Shown here: positions 35,315-43,832 of the stretch, one piece after another
How positions within the stretch are numbered: position 1 is the first letter of the stretch
Layout: every line of letters begins with the position of its first letter
Origin: Brachybacterium timonense
GTDB taxonomy: Bacteria; Actinomycetota; Actinomycetes; Actinomycetales; Dermabacteraceae
Direction: 5' to 3'
Assembly (NCBI RefSeq): GCF_900258505.1
Contig: NZ_LT984895.1
Coordinates: 2,588,036 to 2,652,035, forward strand
Length of the DNA: 64,000 nucleotides
Program-made: the position numbers and the translations under genes
The notes under the pieces: model-generated
Seen by the model: the letters and a program-made list of their open reading frames with translations, nothing else
Database searches by the model: none
Told to the model about the DNA's origin: nothing

Positions 35315-35881
35315 TCAGCAGTCGGGGTCAGCCTCTGGGGTCGGCGGAGGTGCCGGTTCGGATCCCTCGGGGACGATATCGGCCATGAGGTCGCCGAGCT
35401 GGAGAAAGCGCTCCCGACCCAGGCGGTCCAACAGGAGACTGCGCACGGACTGCACATGCGCGGGGGCGGCACGGCGCAGCAGGTTCATGCCCGCCGGGGT
35501 CATGCGGGCTATGCGGCCACGACCGTCGGCGGCGCAGCGCTGACGCTCGACCAGGCCGCGTTTCTCAAGGCGACCCACCGTATGCGTGAGGCGGGAACGG
35601 GAGTGGACCACGGCATCGGCGAGCAGGGACATGCGCACAGCGTTCCCGTCGGCTTCCGAGAGGCGCACGAGGATCTCATATTCAGCGAGCGTGAGGTCGA
35701 CCTCCGGGTCGCTCTCCAGGGTGCGTGAGAGCTCCTCGAGCAGGAGGTAGGTCGTGAAGAGGTACGTGCGCCACGCCACCTGCTCCTCGGCATCCAGCCA
35801 ACGAGTCACGCCATTGGCGTCCTCACGGCTGGGGGTGGCGTGTCCCGTATCAGTGGTGCTGTTGTGGTCCTTGTCCTGCAT
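35315..35881 (-). CDS. MarR-family transcriptional regulator
   Basis: A 188-residue winged-helix regulator. Helices and wing are visible between about residues 50 and 150: LTLAEYEILVRLSEADGNAV, then MSLLADAVVHSRSRLTHTVG as the recognition helix region and RLEKRGLVERQRCAADGRGR as the wing. It probably binds as a dimer and responds to a small ligand. The ATG at 35881 has GAAGAGG just upstream; the alternative GTG at 35893 adds four residues. It is divergent from yceI, with overlapping promoters, so it likely controls that gene and itself. Confidence 0.88.
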   Translation of the reverse strand: MQDKDHNSTTDTGHATPSREDANGVTRWLDAEEQVAWRTYLFTTYLLLEELSRTLESDPEVDLTLAEYEILVRLSEADGNAVRMSLLADAVVHSRSRLTHTVGRLEKRGLVERQRCAADGRGRIARMTPAGMNLLRRAAPAHVQSVRSLLLDRLGRERFLQLGDLMADIVPEGSEPAPPPTPEADPDC

Positions 35882-35927
35882 TGCCTCTTCCACTCTGCGC
35901 TCGTGCGTGCTCGTGTGACCGAGCCGC

Positions 35928-35957
35928 TTGCATGATCCACCAGAATTAGTTTAGATT
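35928..35957 (+). promoter_or_regulatory. yceI promoter overlapping the marR promoter
   Basis: TTGCAT (35928-35933), an 18-nt spacer and TAGATT (35952-35957) form a good promoter for yceI. On the other strand TAAACT (35948-35953) is a candidate -10 for marR. The two overlap in an AT-rich patch that stands out from its surroundings and is a natural operator position. Confidence 0.55.
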
Positions 35958-36014
35958 TCAAGCGTCAGGGCCGTGTCGCACCAGAACGGCCCGCCGATCA
36001 CGAAGGAGCATCCT

Positions 36015-36557
36015 ATGACTGCCCTACCCGAAGGCCTCACCCCCGGAACCTGGACCCTCGACGCCACCCACACCGCCGCTGCCTTCAGCGTGCGTCACGC
36101 CGGTATCTCCACGACGCGCGGCCAGTTCACCGATGTCGAGGGCACCCTCACCGTCGGCGACTCCCTGGAGAGTCTGCATTTCGAGGCGGTGCTGAAGACC
36201 GACTCGATCTCCACCGCGAATACGGATCGGGACAATCACCTCAAGAGCGCGGAGTTCTTCGACGCCGCGACCTACCCCGAGATCCGCTTCGTCTCCACCA
36301 AGGTCACCGGCGACACGCTGACAGGTGAGCTCACCATCCGCGACGTCACCCGCGAGGTCGAGCTCGACTTCAGCTACGAGGGCGCTGCCAGCGACCCGTT
36401 CGGTACGTACCGCGCCGGCTTCACCGGCCAGACCACGATCTCCCGCAAGGACTTCGGACTGACCTGGAACGCAGCCCTGGAGGCCGGCGGCGTGCTGGTG
36501 GCCGACAACGTCGCGATCTCCATCGAGGCGGAGTTCACCGCCCCGACAGCCGCCTGA
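36015..36557 (+). CDS. YceI-family lipid-binding protein
   Basis: A 180-residue lipocalin-like beta-barrel protein of the YceI family, which binds polyprenoid or other amphiphilic ligands. Landmarks are GTWTLDATHTAAAFSVRHAG, the DNHLKSAEFFDAATYPEIRF motif and ISRKDFGLTWN. No signal peptide is present, so unlike E. coli YceI it should be cytoplasmic, as in many actinobacteria. The ATG has AAGGAG 6 nt upstream. It is paired with the divergent MarR regulator. Confidence 0.9.
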   Translation: MTALPEGLTPGTWTLDATHTAAAFSVRHAGISTTRGQFTDVEGTLTVGDSLESLHFEAVLKTDSISTANTDRDNHLKSAEFFDAATYPEIRFVSTKVTGDTLTGELTIRDVTREVELDFSYEGAASDPFGTYRAGFTGQTTISRKDFGLTWNAALEAGGVLVADNVAISIEAEFTAPTAA

Positions 36558-36619
36558 GCATCTCGCTCACCACGAGCTGGGAACGGGTCGGTCGCCGCGA
36601 GGTGGCCGGCCCGTTCGGC

Positions 36620-36625
36620 TACCGT
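36620..36625 (+). promoter_or_regulatory. Leaderless -10 element (TACCGT)
   Basis: TACCGT ends 7 nt before the ATG at 36633. Confidence 0.5.
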
Positions 36626-36632
36626 TGCGACC

Positions 36633-36944
36633 ATGGCGACCACGGCAGAGCACCCACGGATCCCTGCGCCCTCCGCGGACGACGTGCGCGTCGTCTACCT
36701 CACGCGAAGCGGCTGCCACCTGTGCGATGAGGCACTGCCCGTGGTGCGCGCGGAGGCAGACAGGGTGGGAAGCGCCGTGGATGTCCTGGACATCGACGCC
36801 GATCCTGAGCTGCGCTCGGACTGGGATCACGACGTGCCTGTGGTGATCATCGATGGGCGCGTGCATGCGCGGTACCGCGTGGAGGCCGCGCAGCTGCGGG
36901 CTGCGCTCAAGCTCCCGTGGTGGAAGAAGCTTCTGCGTCGCTGA
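36633..36944 (+). CDS. Glutaredoxin-like thioredoxin-fold protein
   Basis: A 103-residue protein of the DUF836/glutaredoxin-like family. The redox motif is RSGCHLCDEA (about residues 25-34), and DVPVVIIDG gives the cis-proline strand. It ends in a basic segment LPWWKKLLRR. Such proteins probably reduce disulfides, with an electron donor not identifiable here. The start is supported by TACCGT 7 nt upstream. Confidence 0.82.
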   Translation: MATTAEHPRIPAPSADDVRVVYLTRSGCHLCDEALPVVRAEADRVGSAVDVLDIDADPELRSDWDHDVPVVIIDGRVHARYRVEAAQLRAALKLPWWKKLLRR

Positions 36945-37043
36945 AGCACCGGTGCTCGCCGCTGAGGTACCTGCACTCGCCTGCCACTCCAGCCGGGCCC
37001 GCTCTGCGCATCGGCTCCGCGTGTCATGTCGGCCCACACGACA

Positions 37044-37071
37044 ACGGCCCCGGACCGAGGTCCGGGGCCGT
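37044..37071. terminator. Terminator hairpin downstream of the bS22 gene
   Basis: A perfect 12-bp GC-rich stem (37044-37055 with 37060-37071) around a 4-nt loop lies 15 bp past the bS22 stop and also beyond the convergent glutaredoxin-like gene, so it can serve both. Confidence 0.75.
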
Positions 37072-37086
37072 GAACGTCTCAGGGCG

Positions 37087-37185
37087 TCACTTCTTGTTGC
37101 GACGCTGGTGACGGGTCTTGCGCAGCAGCTTGCGGTGCTTCTTCTTGGACATCCGCTTGCGGCGCTTCTTGATGACAGAGCCCAT
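37087..37185 (-). CDS. Small basic ribosomal protein bS22 (AURKAIP1/COX24 domain)
   Basis: A 32-residue, extremely basic protein: [20 protein letters not shown] followed by another Lys/Arg-rich half. It matches the actinobacterial bS22 protein first seen in mycobacterial 30S subunits, where it lies near the decoding centre. The ATG at 37185 has GAGGG 5-6 nt upstream; the longer open frame is not supported. It is a single gene followed by a strong hairpin. It is easily missed by gene finders because of its size. Confidence 0.88.
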   Translation of the reverse strand: MGSVIKKRRKRMSKKKHRKLLRKTRHQRRNKK

Positions 37186-37311
37186 GGGTCCCTCAGTTCT
37201 GCAGGCAGTGGCCTGCGGGTGGTGGATGCAGTCGATGCAGGTATGCGCGGCCCGCGGATGCTTCGCGCCCGATGCGCGCTCGCGGTCCGGCGCCACGATC
37301 AGCGCAACATT

Positions 37312-39039
37312 CTACACCCCGCTCTTCGCGCGCTTCCCCTCGGCCAGTGCGAGATCTCTCGCAGCATCTGCGGCTGCCGTGAGCGTCGTCTGCACCGGGT
37401 CGACCACGAGCTCTTGGCCAACGCTGCGCACCCGTTCCAGCAGGAGACGCCGGGCGCGGCGGCGCATCCAGGCACCCGCCGCGGCGGCGATCGCGCTGCC
37501 CGCGACGGTGAGCAACAGCCCGGCCGCAAGCCCCAGCACAATGAGCGCCACCGGTAGGGGGATCGGGATCCACAGGTCCTCGATCATCGGCATCGGTGGT
37601 GGCGGGATCGCAGCGGCGTTCAGGGCGGCGTTCAGCGCTAGCCAGCCCAGGCCCACCACCCAGGTGAGCATCGCGAGCCACTGCAGCACGTCCATCACCG
37701 GCCACCACCAGGCGCGGCGGCGCGCCCGCAGATCCGCACCTGCCACGGCACGGTCGAGTGCATCGGGCAGCTCCTCCTGCCTCATGCGGGCGGCGCGTCG
37801 CACGGCGGAACGCCAGGGATCACTGCCACCGGCGCTGGCGGCGTCGGCAAAGGTGCGCACGCCGCCGGAGGCGCGGGCCCGCACGGCCGCATCGGGCTCC
37901 GGCAGGGAGGTACGTGCGAGGTCCTCACCGTCGCGCTCCTGCCCGATGTTCCAGCGGGCCAGGGGATCAGGGCGGAACCGTCGCACCCAGCGCAGTGGCG
38001 GCCACCCCACGCGACCAGCGGCGCGGAAACGATAGGAAGCTCCTACGGCCTTCGCCACTGGCTCCACGCGGGCAGCAACTCCCAGGTCAGCAACGAGGGT
38101 GTCGACGTCGGTGGAGCGAATACGGTCACTCATGCCGGTGGGGTCTGCGCTCTCGCGCAGTGTGGCAGCGGCACCGGCAACATCGGCACGTTGACGCGCG
38201 GCGATCGCCTCGCGTGAGCGGGCGATCTCCCCCAGGTAGCCGCGCAGGTCATCGATCCCCTCGCCAGTGTGCGCGGAGACGGCGAGAACCGGCGCGGAGG
38301 CGAGGCCATCGCGGCGGGAAAGCGCCGTCAACGACGCAATAACGTCGTCACGCTCAACGGGGCGAATGCGGTCGATCTGGTTAAGCACGAGCACGGTCAC
38401 GGCGTCATGGCCGGCGAAGCGGCGCACGAACTCCTGATGGAGCACGGCGTCGGCGTACTTCTGCGGGTCTGTGACCCACACAAGCACGTCCACCATCCCG
38501 GTCATGCGCTCAGCGATCGCCCGGTTGGCAGCTTCCACAGAGTCCAGGTCCGGCAGGTCGAGCATGATCAGGCCGCTCGTGGACTCGGGTGCGGCGGTGG
38601 CATCGTCGGCGCGGCGCCGGGCACGTCGGCCCGTCCGCGATTGCTGCTCGAGGGCAGCGAGGGTCACAGCAAGCGGGCCGTCCGCCGCCAGATGCCGACG
38701 ATCACTCACGCCCAGCCAGTCCAGTAGTTCCTCGCTGCCGGCGTCGCCAAGCACCGCTGCAACCGGCTGGCTGGTGGTGGGTCGGCGCACTGCGGCGCGC
38801 GTGACCTCCTCCCCCACCACGGCGTTCACCAGGGACGACTTTCCCGATCCGGTGGCGCCGAAAAACCCGACGACGGTGTGCTCGGCGCTGAGGGCGCGGC
38901 GGCGGTCCGTGCGCTCGAGCACGTGCCGGGCCTCCTCGACAGCCGCGGCGGGCGCCACCCCAGCGAGGGCGTCGGCGCTGCGGGTGAGGGCGTCGATCTG
39001 TTCGAGCAGGCTTCCAGCTCGCGCGGGGCGGGGGCTCAT
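37312..39039 (-). CDS. Dynamin-like GTPase, second gene of a pair
   Basis: A 575-residue membrane GTPase. G1 is GFFGATGSGKSSLVNAVVG (about residues 58-76), G2 is VRRPTTSQPV, G3 is LDLPDLDSV and G4 is LNQIDRI. The C-terminal third holds hydrophobic segments (VLQWLAMLTWVVGLGWLALN and LPVALIVLGLAAGLLLTVAG) and an amphipathic tail. G-motif spacing, length and the membrane hairpin suggest a bacterial dynamin-like protein working with the gene upstream. Paired dynamin-like proteins are known in Streptomyces (DynA/DynB, sporulation septation); a membrane-remodelling role here is inference. Starts overlap the partner's stop by 4 bp. Confidence 0.72.
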   Translation of the reverse strand: MSPRPARAGSLLEQIDALTRSADALAGVAPAAAVEEARHVLERTDRRRALSAEHTVVGFFGATGSGKSSLVNAVVGEEVTRAAVRRPTTSQPVAAVLGDAGSEELLDWLGVSDRRHLAADGPLAVTLAALEQQSRTGRRARRRADDATAAPESTSGLIMLDLPDLDSVEAANRAIAERMTGMVDVLVWVTDPQKYADAVLHQEFVRRFAGHDAVTVLVLNQIDRIRPVERDDVIASLTALSRRDGLASAPVLAVSAHTGEGIDDLRGYLGEIARSREAIAARQRADVAGAAATLRESADPTGMSDRIRSTDVDTLVADLGVAARVEPVAKAVGASYRFRAAGRVGWPPLRWVRRFRPDPLARWNIGQERDGEDLARTSLPEPDAAVRARASGGVRTFADAASAGGSDPWRSAVRRAARMRQEELPDALDRAVAGADLRARRRAWWWPVMDVLQWLAMLTWVVGLGWLALNAALNAAAIPPPPMPMIEDLWIPIPLPVALIVLGLAAGLLLTVAGSAIAAAAGAWMRRRARRLLLERVRSVGQELVVDPVQTTLTAAADAARDLALAEGKRAKSGV

Positions 39040-40793
39040 CGTTCCTCCCGAACCTGGGCGGCGAGCTGATCGAGCCGCCGCGCATCCGCGTCGAGCTGTG
39101 CGGCGGCGTCGGGCGTCTCGAGCTCGGCCAGGCGCTCGTGGAATGGTTCAGCACGATCGGCCACCAGCGTGTCCAGTCGTGCGGCCAGGCGGCCGCGGGC
39201 GATCTTCGTCAGGCGCCGCACGGCGTCGTCACCGAAGATCGTCTCCAGCAGCTTCTGCCCGATCACGGCGGCGCCGGCGCCGGCACCGACTTCCAGACCG
39301 GTGGGGATGAAAGCGGTGGAGGCGAACACCACCACCATCAGGGCGACACCCACCGCGTTCACACCAAGCGACAGCAGGCGGGCCTTCGTACGCCGGTCAG
39401 CGCCCTCCTTCCGGACCAGGTCCAACACATCCCCTTGCCAGGCGCGCACGGCGGCAGAGACGTCCTCGCCGTACCCCTCGGGGATACGGGAGAGGTCGCG
39501 TCCTTCCGCCAGGTAGCGGCCAGCGCTGCGGGAGCGCCACGCGGTGTCAGCGCGTTCGGCACCCCGCGCGGTTTCGTCGATCACGACATGCACGAGCCCG
39601 GTGCCGAGCGCCTGCTCGGCGGCGATCGACGGGGCTGGTCGACCGCTGAGGGCGAGGCCGATGCGGTCACGCAGCCGCCCCACGAAGCTCTCCAGGCCAC
39701 GGAACAGCTCACCGGTGCCCACCACGTCCTGCCAACGGGCCAGCACTTCGCCGCGCAGCAGGGAGCCGTCGCCGATAGCGTCGTCGATGCGGTCGCGGGC
39801 GTCGGTGAAGGCGGCGTCCACGTGGGATCGCAGCAGGTCGATCTCTGCTTGCTGGGTGCGGGCGTGCTCGGCCAGGGACCGGGCGGAGCCGGCGAGCGCG
39901 CTGATGCCGCCTGCGAGTGTGCGGCGCGCGATGGCACCGCGGCCCGCGTCATCGGCGGCCAGATGCTGCAGGTGGGAGCGCAGCTCGGTGATCCGCTCGG
40001 GCGGGAGCATGCCGTCGTCGTCGACTTCGTCTTCGAGCACCAGGAACAGCCGCTCCACCTCGATGCCGGCGTTCTCGAGCATGCCGCGCAGGTCCCCGCC
40101 GAGTTCCTCGGCGACACCGGGCCGCGGCGGGATGCGGTTCATGACCACATCAACGGTGATGTCGCGTTCGGCGGCGGTGCGCAGCACCTCCCAGGGCACA
40201 GCGTCCGCGTAGCGGTTGGCGGTGGTGACGAACAGCCACAGGTCCGCGGCGCGCAGCAGCTGGCGGGCGAGTTCGCGGTTCCCGGTGGAGACCGAGTCGA
40301 TATCGGGGGCATCCAGCAGCGCGAGCCCCTGCGGGATCGCTGTATCGGCAACGAGCTCAAGACTGGTGGCCGGTGCCGTATTCGTCTGTGCACTGCTGGT
40401 GCCTCCAGCGGGCTGGGCCGTGGTGTCCTCGGTGCCGGTGATGCGGCTCAGTCCGGGCAGGATGCGGGTACCGGCGAACCACGCGGCATCCTCGGGATGA
40501 TGCAGCAGCACGGGCCGACGGGTGGTGGGCCGGATCGCGCCAGAACGGGAGACGTGGCGCCCGACGAGGGCGTTGACCAGAGTGGATTTCCCGGCGCCGG
40601 TGGATCCACCCACCACCACGAGCAGCGGCGCGTCCAGGGAGGCCAGGCGCGGCGCGACGTGGTCGGAGAGCTGGGCGAGGGCGGCGGCAGTCTCCTCGCG
40701 GGCCTCCTGCGCACCGTCGATCGGCAGCGGCTGGTCGAGGGCGCGCAGGTGCGTGGCGACGTCCTCGAGCACGGCGGCGGTCTGGCTGCTCAT
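39036..40793 (-). CDS. Dynamin-like GTPase, first gene of a pair
   Basis: A 585-residue GTPase. G1 is VVVGGSTGAGKSTLVNALVG (about residues 59-78), G2 is AIRPTTRRPV, G3 is LLDAPDIDSV and the G4 region is VDVVMNRIPPRPG. The middle is helical with a long coiled-coil-like stretch, and a membrane hairpin is predicted near residues 480-530 (AVGVALMVVVFASTAFIPTG, then LEVGAGAGAAVIGQKLL). GAGGGG precedes the ATG. The overlap with the second GTPase gene suggests a fixed stoichiometry, perhaps a hetero-oligomer. Confidence 0.72.
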   Translation of the reverse strand: MSSQTAAVLEDVATHLRALDQPLPIDGAQEAREETAAALAQLSDHVAPRLASLDAPLLVVVGGSTGAGKSTLVNALVGRHVSRSGAIRPTTRRPVLLHHPEDAAWFAGTRILPGLSRITGTEDTTAQPAGGTSSAQTNTAPATSLELVADTAIPQGLALLDAPDIDSVSTGNRELARQLLRAADLWLFVTTANRYADAVPWEVLRTAAERDITVDVVMNRIPPRPGVAEELGGDLRGMLENAGIEVERLFLVLEDEVDDDGMLPPERITELRSHLQHLAADDAGRGAIARRTLAGGISALAGSARSLAEHARTQQAEIDLLRSHVDAAFTDARDRIDDAIGDGSLLRGEVLARWQDVVGTGELFRGLESFVGRLRDRIGLALSGRPAPSIAAEQALGTGLVHVVIDETARGAERADTAWRSRSAGRYLAEGRDLSRIPEGYGEDVSAAVRAWQGDVLDLVRKEGADRRTKARLLSLGVNAVGVALMVVVFASTAFIPTGLEVGAGAGAAVIGQKLLETIFGDDAVRRLTKIARGRLAARLDTLVADRAEPFHERLAELETPDAAAQLDADARRLDQLAAQVREER

Positions 40794-40900
40794 CGAAACC
40801 CCTCGTCGGTCGCGGGCGGGCGCCGACGGGTGTGCGCGGCGCGAGCCTCATTGTCGCAGGCGCGTCATCGCCCGCCGTGTTCGCGTGACGCAGCTGACCT

Positions 40901-42160
40901 TCAGTCGAGGAACGGATCCAGGCCCCATTCGGGGAATGCGGCGCGGCGGGCGGCCTGGATCGCACGGTCGAGCGGGTCTTCGGGGTCCATGCCCTCGCTC
41001 CAGGGCCGACGCTGCGCGAGCGGGACCCTGTCACCCCAGCAGCGTCCGCCCGGCTCGTCGGGGATGCCGTGTTCAAGGCGGGCACGGGACTCCGCGGCCA
41101 CGTACGCATCGGGCAGGGCGTCGTCCCCCGGGATCGGGTCACCGGTGGCGACGGCGATGAGCTGCGCCCAGGAGCGCGGCACCACGTCGATCACGGCGTA
41201 GCCTCCGCCGCCAAGAGCGAGCCAGCGGCCATCGCAGACCTCGTCGGCCACATCGCGCAGAATCTCCATCGCGGCGCGCTGCGCTTCGAGGGTGACAGTG
41301 AAGTCCGCGAGCGGATCCATGCGGTGGGTGTCCGCGCCGTGCTGGGTGACCAGCAGAGTGGGGCGGATCGCGCGGGCGAGAGCGGGCACGGTCGCTTCGA
41401 CGGCGCGCAGCCAGCCGTCGGGGCCCGTGCGCGGTGGCAGCGGCACATTGATCGCACTGCCCTGTGCGGCGGTGCCGCCGCTGTCTTGGATGAAGCCGGT
41501 GCCAGGGAACAGCACCTCACCGGTCTCGTGCAAGGACAGGGTGATGGCACGCGGTTCATCCCACAGCGCCATTTCCACGCCGTCACCGTGATGCACGTCC
41601 ACGTCGATGTACAGCACGCGCTCCTCACCGGCGGCGAGCGCGTGCCGGATAGCGACAGCGGCGTCGTTGTAGATGCAGAAGCCGGAGGCGCGGCCGGGTC
41701 GCGCATGATGCATGCCACCGGCCACATGCACGGCGCGGTGCACACGGCCGGAGCGGATCGCATCCACGGCCGCGATGGAACCACCCACCAGCCGCGCGGA
41801 GGCGGTGTGCATGCCGCGGAAGGCGGGCACATCGTCGCCGCCGATGCCGAAGCTGATCAGTTCGTCGTGAGCGGCGAGGTCCAGCGGTTCGGAGGCTCGC
41901 GCAACCGCATCCAGGTAGGCGTCGGTGTGGACGGTCGCGAGCTGGTCGCGGCTGGCCACGGGCGCGTCGATGATCTGCACGCCGGGGCGCTGCAGAAGTC
42001 CCGCTTCGCAGGCCAGCTCGTGTGTGAGCGTCAACCGCACCGGGGACATCGGATGGTAGGGGCCGAAGTCGTAGTCAGCCAGCTGCGGCGACCACACCAC
42101 CGCGCACCCGGGCGTCTGCTCATCTCCGGACACAGGCGCGGGCAGTGTGGCGGGGGACAT
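40901..42160 (-). CDS. acuC: AcuC-type deacetylase (histone deacetylase fold)
   Basis: A 419-residue zinc-dependent deacetylase of the arginase/HDAC superfamily, most like AcuC, which removes acetyl groups from acetyl-CoA synthetase and other lysines. Landmarks are GPYHPMSPVRL, the His pair in VAGGMHHARPGRASGFC, the metal ligands in YIDVDVHHGDGVEMA, LHETGEVLFPGTG, and the second metal Asp region THRMDPLADF with the GGGGY loop. The ATG at 42160 has TACGCT 7 nt upstream. The C-terminal 70 residues extend beyond the core fold. It is divergent from trkH. Confidence 0.87.
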   Translation of the reverse strand: MSPATLPAPVSGDEQTPGCAVVWSPQLADYDFGPYHPMSPVRLTLTHELACEAGLLQRPGVQIIDAPVASRDQLATVHTDAYLDAVARASEPLDLAAHDELISFGIGGDDVPAFRGMHTASARLVGGSIAAVDAIRSGRVHRAVHVAGGMHHARPGRASGFCIYNDAAVAIRHALAAGEERVLYIDVDVHHGDGVEMALWDEPRAITLSLHETGEVLFPGTGFIQDSGGTAAQGSAINVPLPPRTGPDGWLRAVEATVPALARAIRPTLLVTQHGADTHRMDPLADFTVTLEAQRAAMEILRDVADEVCDGRWLALGGGGYAVIDVVPRSWAQLIAVATGDPIPGDDALPDAYVAAESRARLEHGIPDEPGGRCWGDRVPLAQRRPWSEGMDPEDPLDRAIQAARRAAFPEWGLDPFLD

Positions 42161-42167
42161 GACGCCG

Positions 42168-42173
42168 AGCGTA
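42168..42173 (-). promoter_or_regulatory. Leaderless -10 element of acuC (TACGCT)
   Basis: TACGCT on the minus strand ends 7 nt before the acuC ATG. Confidence 0.5.
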
Positions 42174-42210
42174 GCGGGGCGGCGGCCGCGCCGCGATGTC
42201 CACGGGGCCG

Positions 42211-42216
42211 TAGACT
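42211..42216 (+). promoter_or_regulatory. Probable trkH -10 element (TAGACT)
   Basis: TAGACT would give a leader of about 40 nt containing the GGGAGG site of trkH (42252-42257). Confidence 0.4.
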
Positions 42217-42261
42217 CCTGCCGCAGTCGGAGCACCCGCGCCCTGCTGCATGGGAGGTCAC

Positions 42262-43680
42262 ATGACACGGCGGCAGGACGACGCTGCACTGGCGCAGCAG
42301 CCCGCCGTCTCGCTGCTGGAGCGCGTCCACAATCAGGTGCGCGATGTGCTCGGCAGCGCAGCCCGTTTCACACCGGCACGGCTTGCTCTCGTGGTGCTCA
42401 CGGCGATGATCGGTGTGTCGACACTGCTGCTGCTCCTCCCCGTCTCCAGTGCTCGCGGCACCCGCACGAGCCTGGTGGATGCTCTGTTCACGGCCGTCTC
42501 CGCTATCACCGTCACGGGCCTGGTGACGGTGGAGACCGGAACGCACTGGTCCACATTCGGCCTGGTCGTGATCATGGCGACGATCAAGGTGGGTGGCCTG
42601 GGTGTGCTCACGCTGGCCTCGCTGATGAGTCTGTCGGTGATGCGCCGCATGGGCCTTGCGCAGCGGGTGATCACTGCATCGGAGACGAAGGCGGAGCGGC
42701 TCGCGGAGGTCGGCGGGGTGCTGCGCACCATCCTGGTGACGTCCACAGGCTTTGAAGCGGCGACGTTCCTGGCGCTCGTGCCGTACATGATCGCCACCGA
42801 GCACCGCCCGGGGGAATCGCTGTTCCTGGGGCTCTTCTATGCGATCAGTGCGTTCAACAACGCCGGTTTCGTGCCGGAGGCGGCGGGCACCACGCAGTAT
42901 CTGGGTGACCCGTTCTTCTCGATCCCGATCGCCGTGGCGGTGTTCGTGGGGTCCCTGGGGTTCCCGGTGATTCTGGTGGTGGTGCGGAACTGGCGCACCC
43001 CGAAGCATTGGACGCTGCACGCGAAGCTGACGCTGTACACCTCGGCACTGCTGTTCGTGGGTGGCTGGCTGGGGATCGCCGCAATGGAATGGGGCAATCC
43101 CGACACGCTGGGCGCACAGTCCACCGGCACGAAGCTGCTGGCCAGCGCCTTCGCGTCCGTGATGCCACGCTCGGGCGGCTTCTCCACGGTGGATATCGGC
43201 GCTATGCAGCCGGAGACCCACCTGTTCTTGGACATTCTGATGTTCATCGGCGGTGGCTCTGGTTCAACCGGTGGCGGTATCAAGGTGACCACGTTCGCGC
43301 TGCTGGCTTTGTCGATCTGGGCGGAGGTGCGCGGAAATCCGGACGTCGAGGTATTCCGTCGCCGCATTCCGCAGGAGACGATTCGCCAGGCGATCGGCGT
43401 GTTGGCACTGTCGGTCGCGATCGTGCTGGTGGCATCGATGGCGTTGCTGGCGATGACTCCGTACACGCTGGATCAGGTGCTGTTCGAGATCCTTTCTGCT
43501 TTCGGCACGGTGGGTCTGAGTACCGGCATCACGGCGGATCTGCAGACCGCCGCGAAGTATGTGCTGATCGCCTGCATGTACGTGGGGCGCCTGGGGCCGA
43601 TGTCGCTCGGTGCGGCGCTTGCTATGCGCGAGTCGAAGCGTGTGGTGCGTCTGCCGGTTGAGCGGCCGATCGTCGGCTGA
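42262..43680 (+). CDS. Potassium uptake channel subunit TrkH/KtrB
   Basis: A 472-residue membrane protein of the Trk/Ktr/HKT superfamily with four repeated M1-P-M2 units. The four selectivity-filter regions are visible: SAITVTGLVTVETG, SAFNNAGFVPEA, SVMPRSGGFSTVDIG and SAFGTVGLSTGI, each with the key glycine. GGGSGSTGGGIKVTTFALL is the gating loop. It should form a K+ channel gated by the TrkA-type subunit encoded next. GGGAGG lies 4 nt before the ATG at 42262; an upstream ATG at 42250 overlaps this site and is less likely. Confidence 0.92.
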   Translation: MTRRQDDAALAQQPAVSLLERVHNQVRDVLGSAARFTPARLALVVLTAMIGVSTLLLLLPVSSARGTRTSLVDALFTAVSAITVTGLVTVETGTHWSTFGLVVIMATIKVGGLGVLTLASLMSLSVMRRMGLAQRVITASETKAERLAEVGGVLRTILVTSTGFEAATFLALVPYMIATEHRPGESLFLGLFYAISAFNNAGFVPEAAGTTQYLGDPFFSIPIAVAVFVGSLGFPVILVVVRNWRTPKHWTLHAKLTLYTSALLFVGGWLGIAAMEWGNPDTLGAQSTGTKLLASAFASVMPRSGGFSTVDIGAMQPETHLFLDILMFIGGGSGSTGGGIKVTTFALLALSIWAEVRGNPDVEVFRRRIPQETIRQAIGVLALSVAIVLVASMALLAMTPYTLDQVLFEILSAFGTVGLSTGITADLQTAAKYVLIACMYVGRLGPMSLGAALAMRESKRVVRLPVERPIVG

Positions 43681-43793
43681 TACCGGGCGACCGGCTGGCG
43701 GCCGAGAGGATGGGAGGCCGACGGGACGAGCACCGACCGGCCGAGAGCCGACGGGCAGCGAACAGCCCGCCTGTCGACTGCGGCGGTCGACTC

Positions 43794-43799
43794 TAGACT
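43794..43799 (+). promoter_or_regulatory. Probable trkA -10 element (TAGACT)
   Basis: Lies in the 152-bp gap after trkH, so the regulatory subunit probably also has its own promoter. Confidence 0.4.
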
Positions 43800-43832
43800 G
43801 TGGCGGACTGTTCCGCTGGCCGAGGAGGATGC

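Noticed and set aside
36853..38035. Plus-strand frames over the bS22 and GTPase region
   Set aside because: They run antisense to the bS22 gene, its terminator and the GTPase gene and contain no recognisable domains.
39138..41201. A 687-codon plus-strand frame opposite the GTPase pair
   Set aside because: Shadow of the real GTPase genes; no motifs and no plausible start signal.
43685..43790. Apparent repeated CCGACGGG-like units between trkH and trkA
   Set aside because: The units are irregular in spacing and sequence and look like GC-rich low complexity rather than a tandem repeat or operator array.
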